Shown here: positions 22,060-36,100 of the stretch, in pieces | How the letters are laid out: each line of letters starts with the position of its first letter | How positions within the stretch are numbered: position 1 is the first letter of the stretch | NCBI GenBank assembly: GCA_000149265.1 | Contig: CH000786.1 | Span: forward strand, 975,437 to 1,039,436 | Length of the DNA: 64,000 nt | From: Ciona savignyi | Taxonomy: Eukaryota > Chordata > Ascidiacea > Phlebobranchia > Cionidae | Reading direction: 5' to 3' | Translations under genes and position numbers: made by a program | The notes under the pieces: model-generated | What the model was told of the DNA's origin: nothing | Database searches by the model: none | The model's input: only the letters and a program-made list of their open reading frames with translations

Positions 22060-22782
22060 AACTAGAGAGTGTCAACCACGTGTTTAACCAACACTATAAA
22101 TTTTTTTTAGTTCTTTTAAGTGTTAAATCAGTGGCTAATGCACTTACATTCTATCAAATCTAATTAAAAATGCAGCGGCCGTTCTAGCGCCATGTCCAAA
22201 ACAGTTTTTTTTTAGAAAAAATACCGTTTTGGTTTTTAACGTCTCAGGAGAATTCCCCTGGATTTATCACCTAAAATTTTAATTTCTGCATATATAGGGC
22301 CTAAACCATGTTGTTCTAATAAATGAAAAATTTTTATTGCGATTCTATTACTCCTTTTGGTAGATGTTGAGGCGAAATGGCATGCCTGTCACAATTATGA
22401 TTTGAGGAAAAAATCTTATTTTTTAGGGTATTTCCCTAGGTAATTTTTTAATTTCTTCTAAGTGTTAAATCAAAGGCTAATGCACTTACATTCTACCAAA
22501 TGTGATTAAATTTGGAGCAGGCGTTTTAGCGCTACACCTTAAAAAAGCTTTTTAGAAATTTTTTAAAGCTTTTTAGAATTTTTTTAGAAAAAATATCGTT
22601 TTAGTTTTTAACGTCCCGGGGGAATTCCCCTGGATTTATCACCCACAATTTTGATTTCTGCATATTCCAAATGGGACCCATAACTAACTTCTTTCTTAAT
22701 AGGTTTTTAATCATAAAACATTTTTTGTAACCCCAGAGACCCAATAGTTTCCGCTTGCCAAAACAAATCATAAACTCGGTGT
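22060..22782. repeat. Satellite monomers (about 2 copies) with an inverted end
   Basis: Starts with CTAGAGAGTGTCAACCACGT, the inverse of the end seen in the neighbouring repeats, then two monomers centred on GAATTCCCCTGG at 22245 and 22615. Same monomer as the array at 54.7-56.3 kb but in the opposite orientation. Confidence 0.75.
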
Positions 22783-22892
22783 CAGGCCCGGTGCTAGGAA
22801 CCGTGGGGCTCAATTAGAAATGTGATGGCGAGGCCCCTACTCTTTATAGCATAATTTATGGGTGTGTTTATATATCATAAAATACATACCAG

Positions 22893-22925
<33 letters not shown>

Positions 22926-23157
22926 TAGCAACCATATTCATTATGACGTAACAGGCAGACACAGAAATATGAATTTGACGTAGTTTTGATGCATAACAAA
23001 TTGATATTATGAGAAAGAATATTATTTCACTTTTTATTTTACGTTTCAGTAGTATTTTACACCTCGTAATACAGAAAGACCCCGCTAGCGCGGGGCCCCT
23101 TTAAGGTGCGGCGCCCAATTTGATCTAATCGGTCAAATCGGCCTAAAACCGGCCCTG
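22783..23157. mobile_element. Short non-autonomous hAT-type element
   Basis: A 375-bp element starting CAGGCCCGGT and ending ACCGGCCCTG (inverse CAGGGCCGGT), flanked by identical 8-bp repeats CTCGGTGT at 22775-22782 and 23158-23165. It has a TA microsatellite inside and the GC-rich GCTAGCGCGGGGCCCC segment near the right end. Inserted in the satellite repeat, so younger than it. Confidence 0.85.
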
Positions 23158-23211
23158 CTCGGTGTATAAATATACCAATTATCGTTTGATACCGTGATTG
23201 CATAAACATAT

Positions 23212-23503
23212 CGCCGACCGAATATAGCGCAGTGGCTTAAGGCGTCCCCTTTTAGCCGAGGGGTTGTAGATTAAAAACCGGTCGCTAGTTTTTCTGTTGT
23301 GTCATTTGGTAAGGCAATTAACCGACATTGCCCTCAACCTAGTGGAATGATTTAATCTACCAAACTAAAGGAACGTCCAAATAATACACAACACACTGAC
23401 ATAGCTCTGGTAACTCGAAGGTGGGCGCAAGGCAAATGTGCCGATTACCCGTGTGTTAAATCCCATGCGTTTTTACATTCACGGGGATAAATATCCTATC
23501 CCA
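23212..23503 (+). repeat. SINE family 1 copy
   Basis: Full-length, diverged: tRNA-like head GCAGTGGCTTAAGGCGTC and GGGGTTGTAGATTAAAAACC, body, and ACGGGGATAAATATCCTATC tail. Confidence 0.75.
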
Positions 23504-24180
23504 TATAGCATACAAACAGTCGTGAAAAGGGAAATATACTTTCGACTGACAGTTTGCCAAGTTGAAGGTATAAACTAACCGACTGGATAACAAACAAACG
23601 TTATATTTGTGACTCGGTTGGATATCTTAAGGAACTGCAACCTAATGTACTTTAAACATTCGCAACTGTAGGCTAATACGAATCAAACTCAAAGATATGT
23701 GGATACATTTATAGTGTGTACAATGTATTTGGAATGGGAATAAAATTGACAGCCTATAAAAATAATACATTAAAACATCCAGAACTGCAGTACTAATAAA
23801 ACATAAACAAAGTCACTGTATAAGTGACATTAGGGTATTGAAGTTATACTGAATTTAAATGCCTTGGGGATTCATTCCAAATATGGACTGTATTTACAAC
23901 TACCACGTTACTACAGAAAGTAGGTGAAAACCTTTGTCTCTGTACACATTATAGATAACAATAAACTACAGGTAATATATAGAAAATGACAAAAAATATA
24001 CGATTGGCCCATTTAAAACCAAGTAAATAAATCCCTTTATAACTTCAACATGATTGGGTATTTAAATGTGGTTGTGTTTTTTGTTACTTTTCGGCTTTTC
24101 ATCTTGCCATTGTTGAATAAAAACCGTGTAAACAATTAAAAAGGACGCAAAAATATATACAGCTTGAAATAGAGCCCATT

Positions 24181-27100
24181 CTACCATGGGTTTTTGTGCT
24201 GTGAGAGTCGCATTATATGGCTCGGTGGGCCGCTTATAACCCGGCGGGCCCAAATGTAGTTGTCCTGCGTGCTGCCATCCATGTCCTTTGTCTCTCCGCT
24301 TGGTGACCCCGGACCGACGCTCAGATTAGGGAGATAGATGTCGCGGACGTACGCTGGGCCATGGTGGGGGTGATCGAGCGGGACCACGTTGTTTCTTTGC
24401 CGGGTCACTTTGTTGTGGTACACGATGAATCCGATGATGCAGACTAGCAGGAGGAGAGAGACTCCGCCCACGGCGGCAGAAACGATGACGACAAACGAGG
24501 TCGGGGAATCAGTAACTGGGTCTTTACCCGGGGGAGGAACGGTGGCTATGGAAGAAAAGAATCGGTTAATATATTGTGGTTATCGTTACTCTAGTCGGAT
24601 CGCACAGCTTGGTCAGTAAGAGTGTCTCAGTTAGAAATATTCTGTCAAAAAGTTTTGTAATTAAAACCTGCATGCTTGGTTGGTAGCTTTTTGCCAGAGT
24701 TGTGTGCCCAAATAAGTAACTTTGAACGAGAACACACAGTATGTAGTGAAAGGATTTTTATATAGAAATCAGCATATAAATCAGTCAAATTAATCATTCG
24801 GTCACACAAATCTGGCCAATACCCACCAACCAAGCATGCCAGGTTTAATTACAAAACCTTTTGCCAGAATACTGACACCCTAAATGACCTAGCTATGTGG
24901 CCCGATTAAAATAACTAACAATCAGTCCAACCGATTAGCTTGGTGTGTCTTTCATCCTAAGCATATTTAAAACTAGTTGCTAGTTAGTCGGTTGTGTCTT
25001 AGGTCAAGGCAGTTATAGACTTCCATGCACGGCCGAAAATGACATGTGCCCCTCTCTTAGTCATAGTTTTTAAACGAGTGTTTTGCTGAGTAACAATGGT
25101 GGTGATTTCCCAATGTTTGTTTGGTTGAAAGCAGCATGTGCTAAGCTGTACATCACTGTTCTCGTTTAGCCGTGAAGTTTTGTAAAATTGAAGCAGTGCT
25201 TTGTGAAATAAAGGTGTTGATTGTGCATCTTAGCTGTTTTGTTGGAAAAAAGTTTCCGATTTATGGTACCACCTCAAAATTGTTAAGTAAAAGTTTAGGT
25301 TGCAGATCCAAGCTTCACTTTAAAAATTTGAAAAAATCTTCCTCTGGCAGGATTTTGAGTGATAGCCGTTTTTGTGTGGTTAGTTTGCTTTGGAGAGATC
25401 GGGAAAATAATTGGTGGTACGTCTCCTAAACAGACATAGCCTGAACCCAGTGGAATGATGCGTTATACGAAAATAAAGAAACGTCTTATTCATACACAAC
25501 ACTGCAATAGATCCGATAACCAGACGGTGGGCGCGAGGTGATCTGACCAGTACCATCATCAAACTTATTGCACTGTTTATTTTTTTACAATTTAGAATGG
25601 TCAAATATTCTAATTTTATTTAAAAATTATTATATTTATATGCTACTACAAAAAGAGGTAACTAGATGAGAGAAAAAAATATACTTAACAATAACTGTAT
25701 TCTAGTCTGATAAAAAAAGCTATAAGAACCAATACCTGGTGGGTCGGGGATAGAAACATCAATGAGGATTTGTATATTCCCACTACTGCTGACTTGCTGC
25801 ACTGGTGATTGAGTAACGTTTGGATCGTTGGTGTTGCCGGGGTCATCCTCGTTGATCTCTTGAGATTGTCGCTTGAATCTGAATAGGATAGGAGGATAGG
25901 ATAGAATATTCATGTTTATCCCCGTGAATGGGAAAACCAAGGGGTTTAACACACAGGCAATTGTCAGATTACCTCGCGCCCATCGTCGGGTAACCGGAGC
26001 TATGGCAGTGTGTTGTATATGATAGACACAGTCCTTCAATTTGTTAGAACCCATTAATCCGCTGGGTTCAGGCAATGTCCGTAAAGTGCTTTGCCCAAGG
26101 ACACAATCGACTAGGTAGCGACCAGTTTCGCACCTGCAACCTTTCGATTGAAAGGAGACGCACTTAACCGTAAGACCAACCGGCCGGACAAAATGAATGT
26201 GGTTGTAAGCAGATATGGTCGGGGTAAACGAGTTGGTAATAGTCTGGTGGGTTAATGCTTCGCCTTTCAGCTGAAAGGTTGTGGGGTCGAATCTGGTGGC
26301 TAGAACCCACTAGATTATTGGACTAAAAACTTAAGGAATGTCTACAGCATATATAATCACTGCAATAGCTAAGGTAACCCATCAGTGGGTGCATGGTGAT
26401 CTGGCGTTTACTAGTGTAATATGCTCCTTGCACTTTTCCATTTATGGGGATAAAACATTAATATCTTCCTATCCTCTTTCTAGCTGTTTATTTTGCACAC
26501 AATCTTACAAATTCAAATACTATGAGTATGGAGAAAGATAGGATTTTTCATATAGAAACTGGAAAAAAATAACAAAACTAAAGTAGTGTTACAAGTTAAA
26601 AAGGTAAAAACAATCTCAGCTGATCTTACCGGTTGTGCTCATATGAGGAGCGAAATATCGGAGCATCTCGTTTTCTTCTACGTGTGGTGATACTGTCAGT
26701 AACGCAGCCTTGCGAGCACCTCGTGATTGGGTTGTTCAGTACACACACCATCACCGAGCACTGGAGAGCAAGATAGTTTTCGTGTCATGGTAAAGGGGGG
26801 AAGGGGGGTTGATAGGATGCTAATTGAAATATCCATACTTTGACGGAATATTCTCATATGGACAGGCTATTTACCAACCAGAACATATAACTTGTACATG
26901 CAAAGTCAAGTTGCAGAAGTCTGTTTTACTGTGCTTATTGAAGATATTTTGGTTGTGCTGATTTGACTTTATTTGAGAAGCCCAAAGAGTGTGGGATCAA
27001 AATCAACAGATGGGTAGACCAGTTTGATCTTGGGCAAGGCAGCAGATATCGCATGGATCTAGTCAATTAATTGGCTGTACTTAATTAAAGGAAGGCTTTA

Positions 27101-30100
27101 ACCATACAACACACTGCAATAACTTTGGCAACCAGGATGTGGGCCTGTGGTAATCTTCCCATTCATGGTTATTATAAAATATCTTCCCATTCATTGTTAT
27201 TATAAATATCCTATTAATCATGCTGTATAACAAACAGAACATTGGTTAAGATGATGAAAAAATATTTTCAGCTGCACTTTTATTCCAAAACAGTGGTATG
27301 AATCCATTAAGAGCATTATCCATTTATGGTAATACCCAACTTGGGTAATAATGTCTGAGTTAACTCTCCAATTAGCATAATGATCCAATATAAAAACAAA
27401 CTTTTACTTGAATATTAACGACAGTGGGGCCAGTGCTGTTTGGGAAATTGTCTCTAAACTTGAAAGCTTGGATGCTAAAATGGTTTTCCATGCTTGAAGA
27501 GGCTGTGTACTGTATCAGTGTGCTGTCAAGCAGGCATCTGTGTATGATTTGGAGTAAATATTATTGCTATTACATTTAAAAGTGGAACTATCTATCTTAA
27601 ACAGCCTGTGATTCTTAAAAATGACTACATTCTTACCAAGTAAATTTAGGTTTCTGTAAAAAGAAACTAAAGCTAAATTTTAAAAAAATAGATTTTTTAA
27701 CATAAAATTCCTTAATGTACCCATTTCCAATCATTGTGTAGGAGGTTGTGGCATCATCGATATTGGCAGATGGGTAGGCCAAGCAGTTGACTGTAAAAAG
27801 TTGCATATCAGTGCCCCCTCCCACAGCCCGGAGCCCAAAGTAGACCGCGCTGTTGACGGTGAACTTAAGTGGATAGTCGTACGGCCCAATCGCATTCTGG
27901 AAATAAAGATTTAATTTCATTCATTAAAAACTCTTTTGTTAGTGATTCGATAAACTGTTTTTGTGCATAGTTTTTTAAAGTAGATATGTTCAACTGTTCC
28001 TTTTCTATAAAGTCTATGATCAAATTACCACGACTATTAAACAATTTGCTCATATGTCTTCTGTTTTTTATATCTGATTCTTAGCTCCTTACCACCTTCA
28101 CATGTATCCACTGTTGCTCCACCAAATTCCACAACATTTTACACCAGAAGAAGTGACTATAACCAATCGCTTATTTTCTAAACAAAACATTTAGTCTCAA
28201 AACAGTTAGTTCAACAATGAACAATTGTTAACAGACACCAATTTTGCTGAGAAGTGTACCATGAATTTATTTTGTATGAATACACTAAATTTCAAAACTT
28301 GAGCCTATAATAGCGACAGGTTTATTATTTTTTTTGACTAATGATTCAAAGAGAGGTACTTGCTATTCACTAAAGGATAAAATGAAAATGTACTATTTCA
28401 TACAGACAGTAACTAACATTTAAACAGAAAAATACTAACTTAAATAATACTCCTTACTAAACATTTACTTGTTATGTCAAAATATTTTAAAGGGATTATA
28501 ACAACAACGTCATATCTATTACTGCGTGAAGTGAACTGTAAACATTTTCGAAAACATCCATCACGCCATAAACAAAAGAGCCAAACCACACCAAGAATAA
28601 ATATGCTGACTAATGTTTAACAGTTTTTCGTTTAATTTTTGGATTGCTTTACAAATTATTTGTGCATTGGAAGATATTTTATCAGAAGTTACATTAAAAA
28701 TTTATATTTTTTATAATTTCTGCTGCCAAATCAAATTATGTGTAATACAATATAATAACCTATTTGTGTTTTTAACATACTATGGGCAAAAGGCACAAAT
28801 AATACTTTTCATACGATAATTCAGATCGTCTTAATTCTATTATCGGTCTGTTACAATTGGAACATCTAAACATCAACTTCAATTATGTGGTTTTGCACGT
28901 TTTGCTTAGGCTATCAATTTCATGCATTATGTAGTTCAGGCTTGGAAGCATTAACATAGTTTGAAACAATAATTATTGGCTTTAAACCATAATCATGCAT
29001 TAAATCGGGAAAAAAAGAAGAAAAAAAGGAAAACTGATGGTGTGAGTTTAGTGATTTTGGAAATTCAGGATTATAAATTGTATGTATGACTACCTTATCA
29101 TTACATACAACAGGAGAAAAACAGAAATCATTGTCTTCATAGAACATATTAATAACTAAAATTTAATACCAAGAAGGGATGTATTAAGAAAAATGCACCA
29201 CAATTGCTTAAATAGCGTGAGTTTTTTGAGTTGTACAACTTCTCCAATATACATTGTTAGTAATTTTATTTTTTATTATGTGTTATAACGACCATTGTTT
29301 TGATTTTTTCCAGGTTATAGATTGGTTAAACTGAAACAGCACCAACTTGTTAATTCTACACAACATACAATAGGTTAGGGAACTAGGCCATGAATGCAAG
29401 TTATACAATGGTTATGTCTTTTAATGTAATTTTCCCACCTGCCAGGCTAAAAATAATACATCCATCCATTTTTCTTTACACATACTATCAGTCCCACCCA
29501 AATAAAAAAATATAAAATATTTTAACCTAGTTCACTGGAAAACAACAAAACGACAGTCAATATAGTATGACAAAAAACAATTAAAAACGATTAAAGAATA
29601 CATATTGAGGTCTATGTTAATATGCATATGACATCGTTGAAAGACAGACTGCTACACTTATTTTAGACTATATTCAGATCAATCTGAATAAATTGCTATT
29701 TTTGTGGCAATAACCAATAGACTTTTATATAAAAATTTAATGATAAACTGACCGAAAATTCTGAACTGTTGTAAAAATCGAGAAAGAATGTGAATGAGCC
29801 CATCCCAGGAACGGATAATAGATCGACCTCCCGGTCTACTGGCAGGAATGAGGTGGTGAGATTCCCGTGCTTTTGGAAAGTACACGATACCGGAGCGTAG
29901 AACCTATAAGTTGATATTTAGCGGTGACATTTACATTGCAGTAATGTATTGCATTTTTTAACAATAAAGATGCTTATAGATGTTTAAACAATTATAGAAT
30001 AGGATAGGATATTCATGTTTATCCCCATGAATGGGAAAACCGAGAGGTTAACACACCGGCAATCGTCAGATTACCTCGCGCTCACCGTCGGGTTACCGGA

Positions 30101-33100
30101 GCTATTTCAGTGTATTGTTTAAGATTCACACGTTCCTTCAATTTAGTAGAACCCAATAATCCAATGGGTTTGGGCAATGTCCGCTAAATGCCTTGCCAAA
30201 GGACACAATCGACTAGTTAGCGACCAGTTTCGTACCGGCAACCTTTCGGCTGAAGGGCGACGCACTAAACCACCAGACTAATACGTTGGACCAAAAATTA
30301 TCATGGTAAACAAAAAATAATAACAAAAATAGTAGCCATACATAAGGAGTGTAGATAGTTGGTTGTGTCCTTAGTCAAGGTACTTACCATATATTATTTG
30401 GGTCTCAGTGGATAATTGGATTGTATTAAAATTTAAGAAACATCTTATATAAAAACACACTGTTATAGTTCCGATAACCCAACGGTGATGGGTAGGTAAC
30501 AATATACCTGTGAGGTAATCACAAAAAGATCATGGGTTAAAATATTAATATCATATTATACTAAAAATGAATATAAAATCACATATGGGTTGCTGTGCTG
30601 TGGCTTTTAAAGTGTGTTGTTTTTTGCCATTAGTTTCTGTTTGAATTATTTAAATCCACTAAATCAAGGGAATTTTAAGAAAGAATACAACAGAACAATA
30701 ATGTTGGTTGTCCTTGGGCAAGGCACTTCACTGTCATTTGCCCGAACCCAGTGGATTAATGGGTTCTACTAAATTGAAGAAACGTGTCAGTCATACACAA
30801 CACACTACAATAGCTCCGGTAACCCGACGATGGGCGCGAGGTGATCTGACGATTGCCTGTGTGTAAACTCACTTGGTTTTCCCACTCACGGGATAAACAT
30901 GAATATCCTATACTTATACCCTTATCACCTAGTCAAATAAACCTACCATGCTCCTCTTGTGATAGGTGAGTTTGAACTTTGAGTTTCAGCATCTGGGGCA
31001 TCGTCAGCAAATAAACGAACAGTGTTGGAATATACAATCGTCCAAAAATCTTCCTAAAATAATAGAATGTAGTATGAGGCTAAATTTAAGAAACAAGTAA
31101 CCCGTTCCTTTAATTTAGTAGAACCCATTAATCCGCTGGGTTCGGGAAAGTCAAGTGCCTTTGGGTATTGGCTATTGGAATGTTGTGATTAATGATGCTT
31201 GCAACAGAAATAAGAATTGGACTGCAGTATTACGTTATATACACTGGCAAGTTCTAACTTGACTGTGGGCATGAGTGACCTGATGATAACCGAGGATAAA
31301 TAATTTAATGTTGATTACTGACCAACAAATAAAAGATAAAACCAGCCAGCCTTAAAATTATGTGATAAAAACCTTAAATAAATCTTTGGATGAAAATTTC
31401 GAACTAGAAATCTTTTTTAGAAAATAAATATTTAGAAATATATAATATTTTACCTTAGAAATATTTTAATATTTCACCTTACATTACTCAAAGCTAAACT
31501 AGAAATATTTTACCATATTATATTCAAAGCTTAACATTTACGATCGATAACTATGTATGTCCTGATATACAAAACAAACTTACTTGTACTCTCATTTGGC
31601 ATTGACTGAACCCGAATGAAAAGTTATGGAATCTATTGTCACTCTTGACCAGACATTCCGTCGCTATCGGCTGTGGTCCTGGGGCGGAGGTGCCAAGGGA
31701 TAATGTATTGCTGCTCACAGAGCACGCCTCGACTGTAATGTCCATCGTGTTTTCGTTGCATTGGACGCTTAAATTCGCTGCAACGGGAATGGGGAAGATG
31801 ATCATAGTGTTACAGGTTGTTTAAACCATAGCTGTAAGGGTGTGAGATCAAAATCAGCCAATCTCTGCAAACTGTATGAGTAAGGTGCTCATAATATTAC
31901 AGGTGGCATAACCCGCAGCTGAAAGGTTGTGAGATAGAAATCAGCCAATCTCTGCAACCTAAATGGGTAAGGTGCTTATAATATTCCAGATGGTATAACC
32001 CATAGGAAGGTACTAAGATTGAACTAATAAATTTCTCCTGGCTGTAGGATTACATAGAGGCACTGATGGAAACTGGCGGAACGGCTTAGTAGGTAAGTAA
32101 GTTGCCTTTGCACCAAAGTGTTGTAGGATCATAACTGGCTACTAGCTAGTCGGTTGTGTCATTGGGCACGGCACACTGTCTGGATCTAGTATATTAACGG
32201 CTTCTACTAAAAGCCAATAATCCACTAGATCCAGGCTTCTACAAAAACTGCTTCTACTAAAATCTTTAACAAAATCAATCAAATAATGGCTTGTTCTGAA
32301 ACTAAAAGAACTTAATCATACACAATACACTGTAATAGCTCAGAAAAAATGACAGTGCGAGGTAATCTTACAATTACATATGTGAAGCTGACAATTGTCC
32401 AAAGGACTTTTGATTATACACAGGCTTAACACATGAATATGTTGACCTACAGAAAACATCTAGAATGAGTAAAAATTTGTCCATACGTTTGCAAGTTCTT
32501 CCATTGGCACCAAGCGTCCAACATGCCCGTGGGCATAGGCAGTTGTAGGAGTAGCCAATCACTTGACAGGTGTCACTACAACCCCCTGTGTTGATATTGC
32601 ATGGTGAGGTTGCACCTACAAGTTACAACTCTGTTAAATAATGTAATATAAAATTACCTAGTATTTCACAATTCAAAATCATAGCCTATACAACGCAGAA
32701 AATAGATCCTGTAATCTGATGGTGAGCGCAAGGTAATCGGACAATTACTTGTGTAAGCTTAATCCCTTAGGTATTCTGACAAATGTTTGCTCAATGCTTT
32801 AGGACTCACTTTAAAGGATCGATTGCAAAACACTGTTCCAATTTGACTGTGGGTAAGAGTTAACCTCATATTCGATAAGCTCTTTAAAATTACACTTAAA
32901 CTCTTTGTCCCGTCCGTTGGTCTAACGGTTAAGTGCGTCGCCTTTCAATCGAAAGGTTGCAGGTGCGAAACTGGTCGCTAGCTAGTTAGTTGTGCCCTTG
33001 GGCAAGGCACTTTACGGACATTGCCTGAATCCACAAATTAATGGGTTCTACCAAAATGAAGGAACAGGTCTATCATATACAACACACAGCAACAGCTTCG

Positions 33101-36100
33101 GTAACCTGACGATGGGCGCGAGGGGATCTGAGGATTACCCGTGCGTTAACCGGGATAAACATGGATATCTTCCTCCTCTTATAAAACTAAAAAGGTAAAA
33201 TAGTTTAGGTTCAATCAGGCAAAAAATGAAAAAGCCTTAAAAACAAATGACTCCTAACAACAATGAGAAACATAAATAAAAAAGAGGTCAAAAAAGGTAC
33301 TTTAACAAAATTAAAACTGAAACTGTAAGTGCCCTGTGAGTCAGTCTGGCTTCGGATCACACAATTTATAAACTAAGCTACGTCATTCTTACACAAAGAA
33401 TTTGTAAGATAATAAAGAGAACCAAATTGTCTGGGATCTTTGGCAGCGTTGCTTTTAGGTCACATTTAAGCTGAAAATTGATCATTATGAGTGTGTTTAC
33501 CTAAACTATATATATCTGAAAATGTTTATTCGATGTATTTTATTTTGGATAGTCCCAGTAAAAAAATAATAATAGAAGCTAAACTTTTATAAAATACTTT
33601 CAAATTCAATAGAAGTCTTGTTTTAGTTTATTTGGTTTTGTCCCTTTACAAAAAATCAATAATTTAAAGAAAACACAATTAAAATATGGAAAAAGTAAAG
33701 TAATCTATTATGGATCATAAATATTCTGAAATGTAATAAAATAACAATTTTTAATTTATTATTTTTGTCATTAATAGTGGACAATAAAGTCTTGGTTGAA
33801 AGGTTTTATAGTAGCATTGACATAGATACTACTGTATTACTTTTAAAATGAAATACAAGAAAGAAAGATAAGTCTTGAACCAACTCAAAATGTGTAACAC
33901 AGATAAAGGCAAAATTGTACTTTTTACACTAAGATGTTTTCAAATGTATCTACCTGTAATTTACTTCAATTGTTAATTTAACCCAAATTTATTGAAAATT
34001 GGTGTTTTTTTAAAAAATCTTTCAATACGAATATTACTTTTTGTATTTATGTTTTTTGCTTGGACTATAATACAACTCCATGCATTAGGCTCGGAAAATT
34101 GTCACTTACCGCCAACAGTTATTGTTATGCATCTCAACTCAGAAGTTCGCCTGTGTGACAAACATGTTTCATTAACTTTTTAAACATGGACATAAAATAT
34201 TGTTCAAAAACTTAGATTTTATGTGTGCTTTGAAAACCAGCATTAGGTTTTTACATTGAGCAAGACATTATGCGGAAATTGCTAAATAGTATGATTTCAT
34301 TAAAATAAAACCACATTCCACATTAAGGTACGGAATTAAAGCAACATGCACAGTGCCATGCCCAAGGACACAACCGCCAAGTTAGCGACTGGTTTTGATT
34401 TTGCAATCTTTCAACCAAATCCAGCCCAATATCTTGGTAGGTTAGTGCATCCCCTTTTAGCAATAAGGTTGTAGGATCGAAACTGGCTGCTGGCAGTTTA
34501 CACATGTCCTTGGACAAGCCACTTAGCAGACAGAGCTTGAAACCAATGAATTAAAGGGTTGTACTAAAACAACAGCATTGGTTCGGCCACTAGATGGTTA
34601 GCGGGCCATAAAATGGGAAAACGTGTCTGAATCCTTTAATAAAAGTTATCCAACTTTCAAGATACAAATGACACATCCATCGGATTTGCTACTGTGTAGC
34701 AATCAGTCCAGAAAAGGATAGTTTCTAACTACCTAGATCAATCAGGTTAAGTACATACAAGCACATGTATTTTATTGTTAACCAATTAACCTTAGGAAAG
34801 AATACAAGCGAACTTTAGTGTTGGAAAAGTGCAGGGGACAACTAGACATGGGTTGTCGTCAGAATATTGAATGGCCACAGTCAATTACCATGGCTACGGT
34901 GTTGTTAATGGTTCAGAAAAGACACTTGCTACAGTTTATGTTTAATCCATGAATCCAATGCGTGTAGGAAATGACCACCATGTACACTGCCCCAAAGACG
35001 CAACCAAATAATTAACATTTGGTTTTGATCTAACCCCCATTCTACTGATGATCCAACATTATATTATATGTGCTATACCAACCAGATGCATATACACAAA
35101 ATCACTCACAAAACATTGTAACAGCTTTAAATATTTAACCATGGGTAAGAGTTAACCTTACTGTTGATACACTATTTAATACGAAACTTTTATGGTAAAT
35201 TAGTTAATATAGCCAAGAAACCAGACACAAATACACAAAAACACTTACGGAATTGTATCTACACCAGAGAAGCACAAAATATTAGTTCCTATCTGGTCAG
35301 TAGTTGGTGTCCATGAAAGCTGGACGGTGAAAAAGTTGTTTTCGTCTTTCACCAACGCTGTCCTTGACACCCCAACCATCGATACAATCACCACGTCTGT
35401 TATACTGAAACAATGGGTCCATTACATGACAAAATGCTTTTTGGATGTATTTGCAGATTTCAAAAATCAAAATCTTTCAAAGGGTTCTGTTGATTGTACA
35501 GAAACCAATTAGAGTGACGGATTTTTGGAAGTATTTTACTCTAACTTATTACTTTAAATAAATAAAAAAAAATAACAAAAAACTGGTGAAGCAGTCAACC
35601 ATTATTTAGGTACAAATAAACTTGTCCACTAGAACTGTATTTATTTTATGGAAAGTAGAAAATGTATTTTTTATCTAAAGTACAAAATGGAAATGTATTT
35701 TTTATCTAAAGTACAAATAACCTTGTCTACTTCGAAATATTGTTTATGTTTAGCTTTAGTTTAACCCATAATCCCCAACCAGGTAAGTACCTTGCTTAAT
35801 GGCACACCTAACAAGAGAATGGTCTCGATTCCACAATTGTTCAGAATAAATGCTAGACTAAGTGGGTTAATACAAGCCCTTATATTTATTTGGAACCAAT
35901 AAGGTCTTTAAAAAAATAACAAGCAGTCGGCTGTGATATAAGATATATAAGTACACTTCTTATTATACCGAAATTTAATAATTGATTGCCGTTTTAAACG
36001 TGTTTTAACAACTGTCGTTTTGCCATTTTTTCCCATTTTTCAAATTGTTATCAAAGTTCCTGCTTCATGTTTTCATTGTGGAAACAAAAAAATAAACTAA

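Noticed and set aside
32909-32985. tRNA gene
   Set aside because: The A- and B-box-like segments belong to SINE family 1, which recurs more than 20 times with body and tail; the acceptor stem does not pair.
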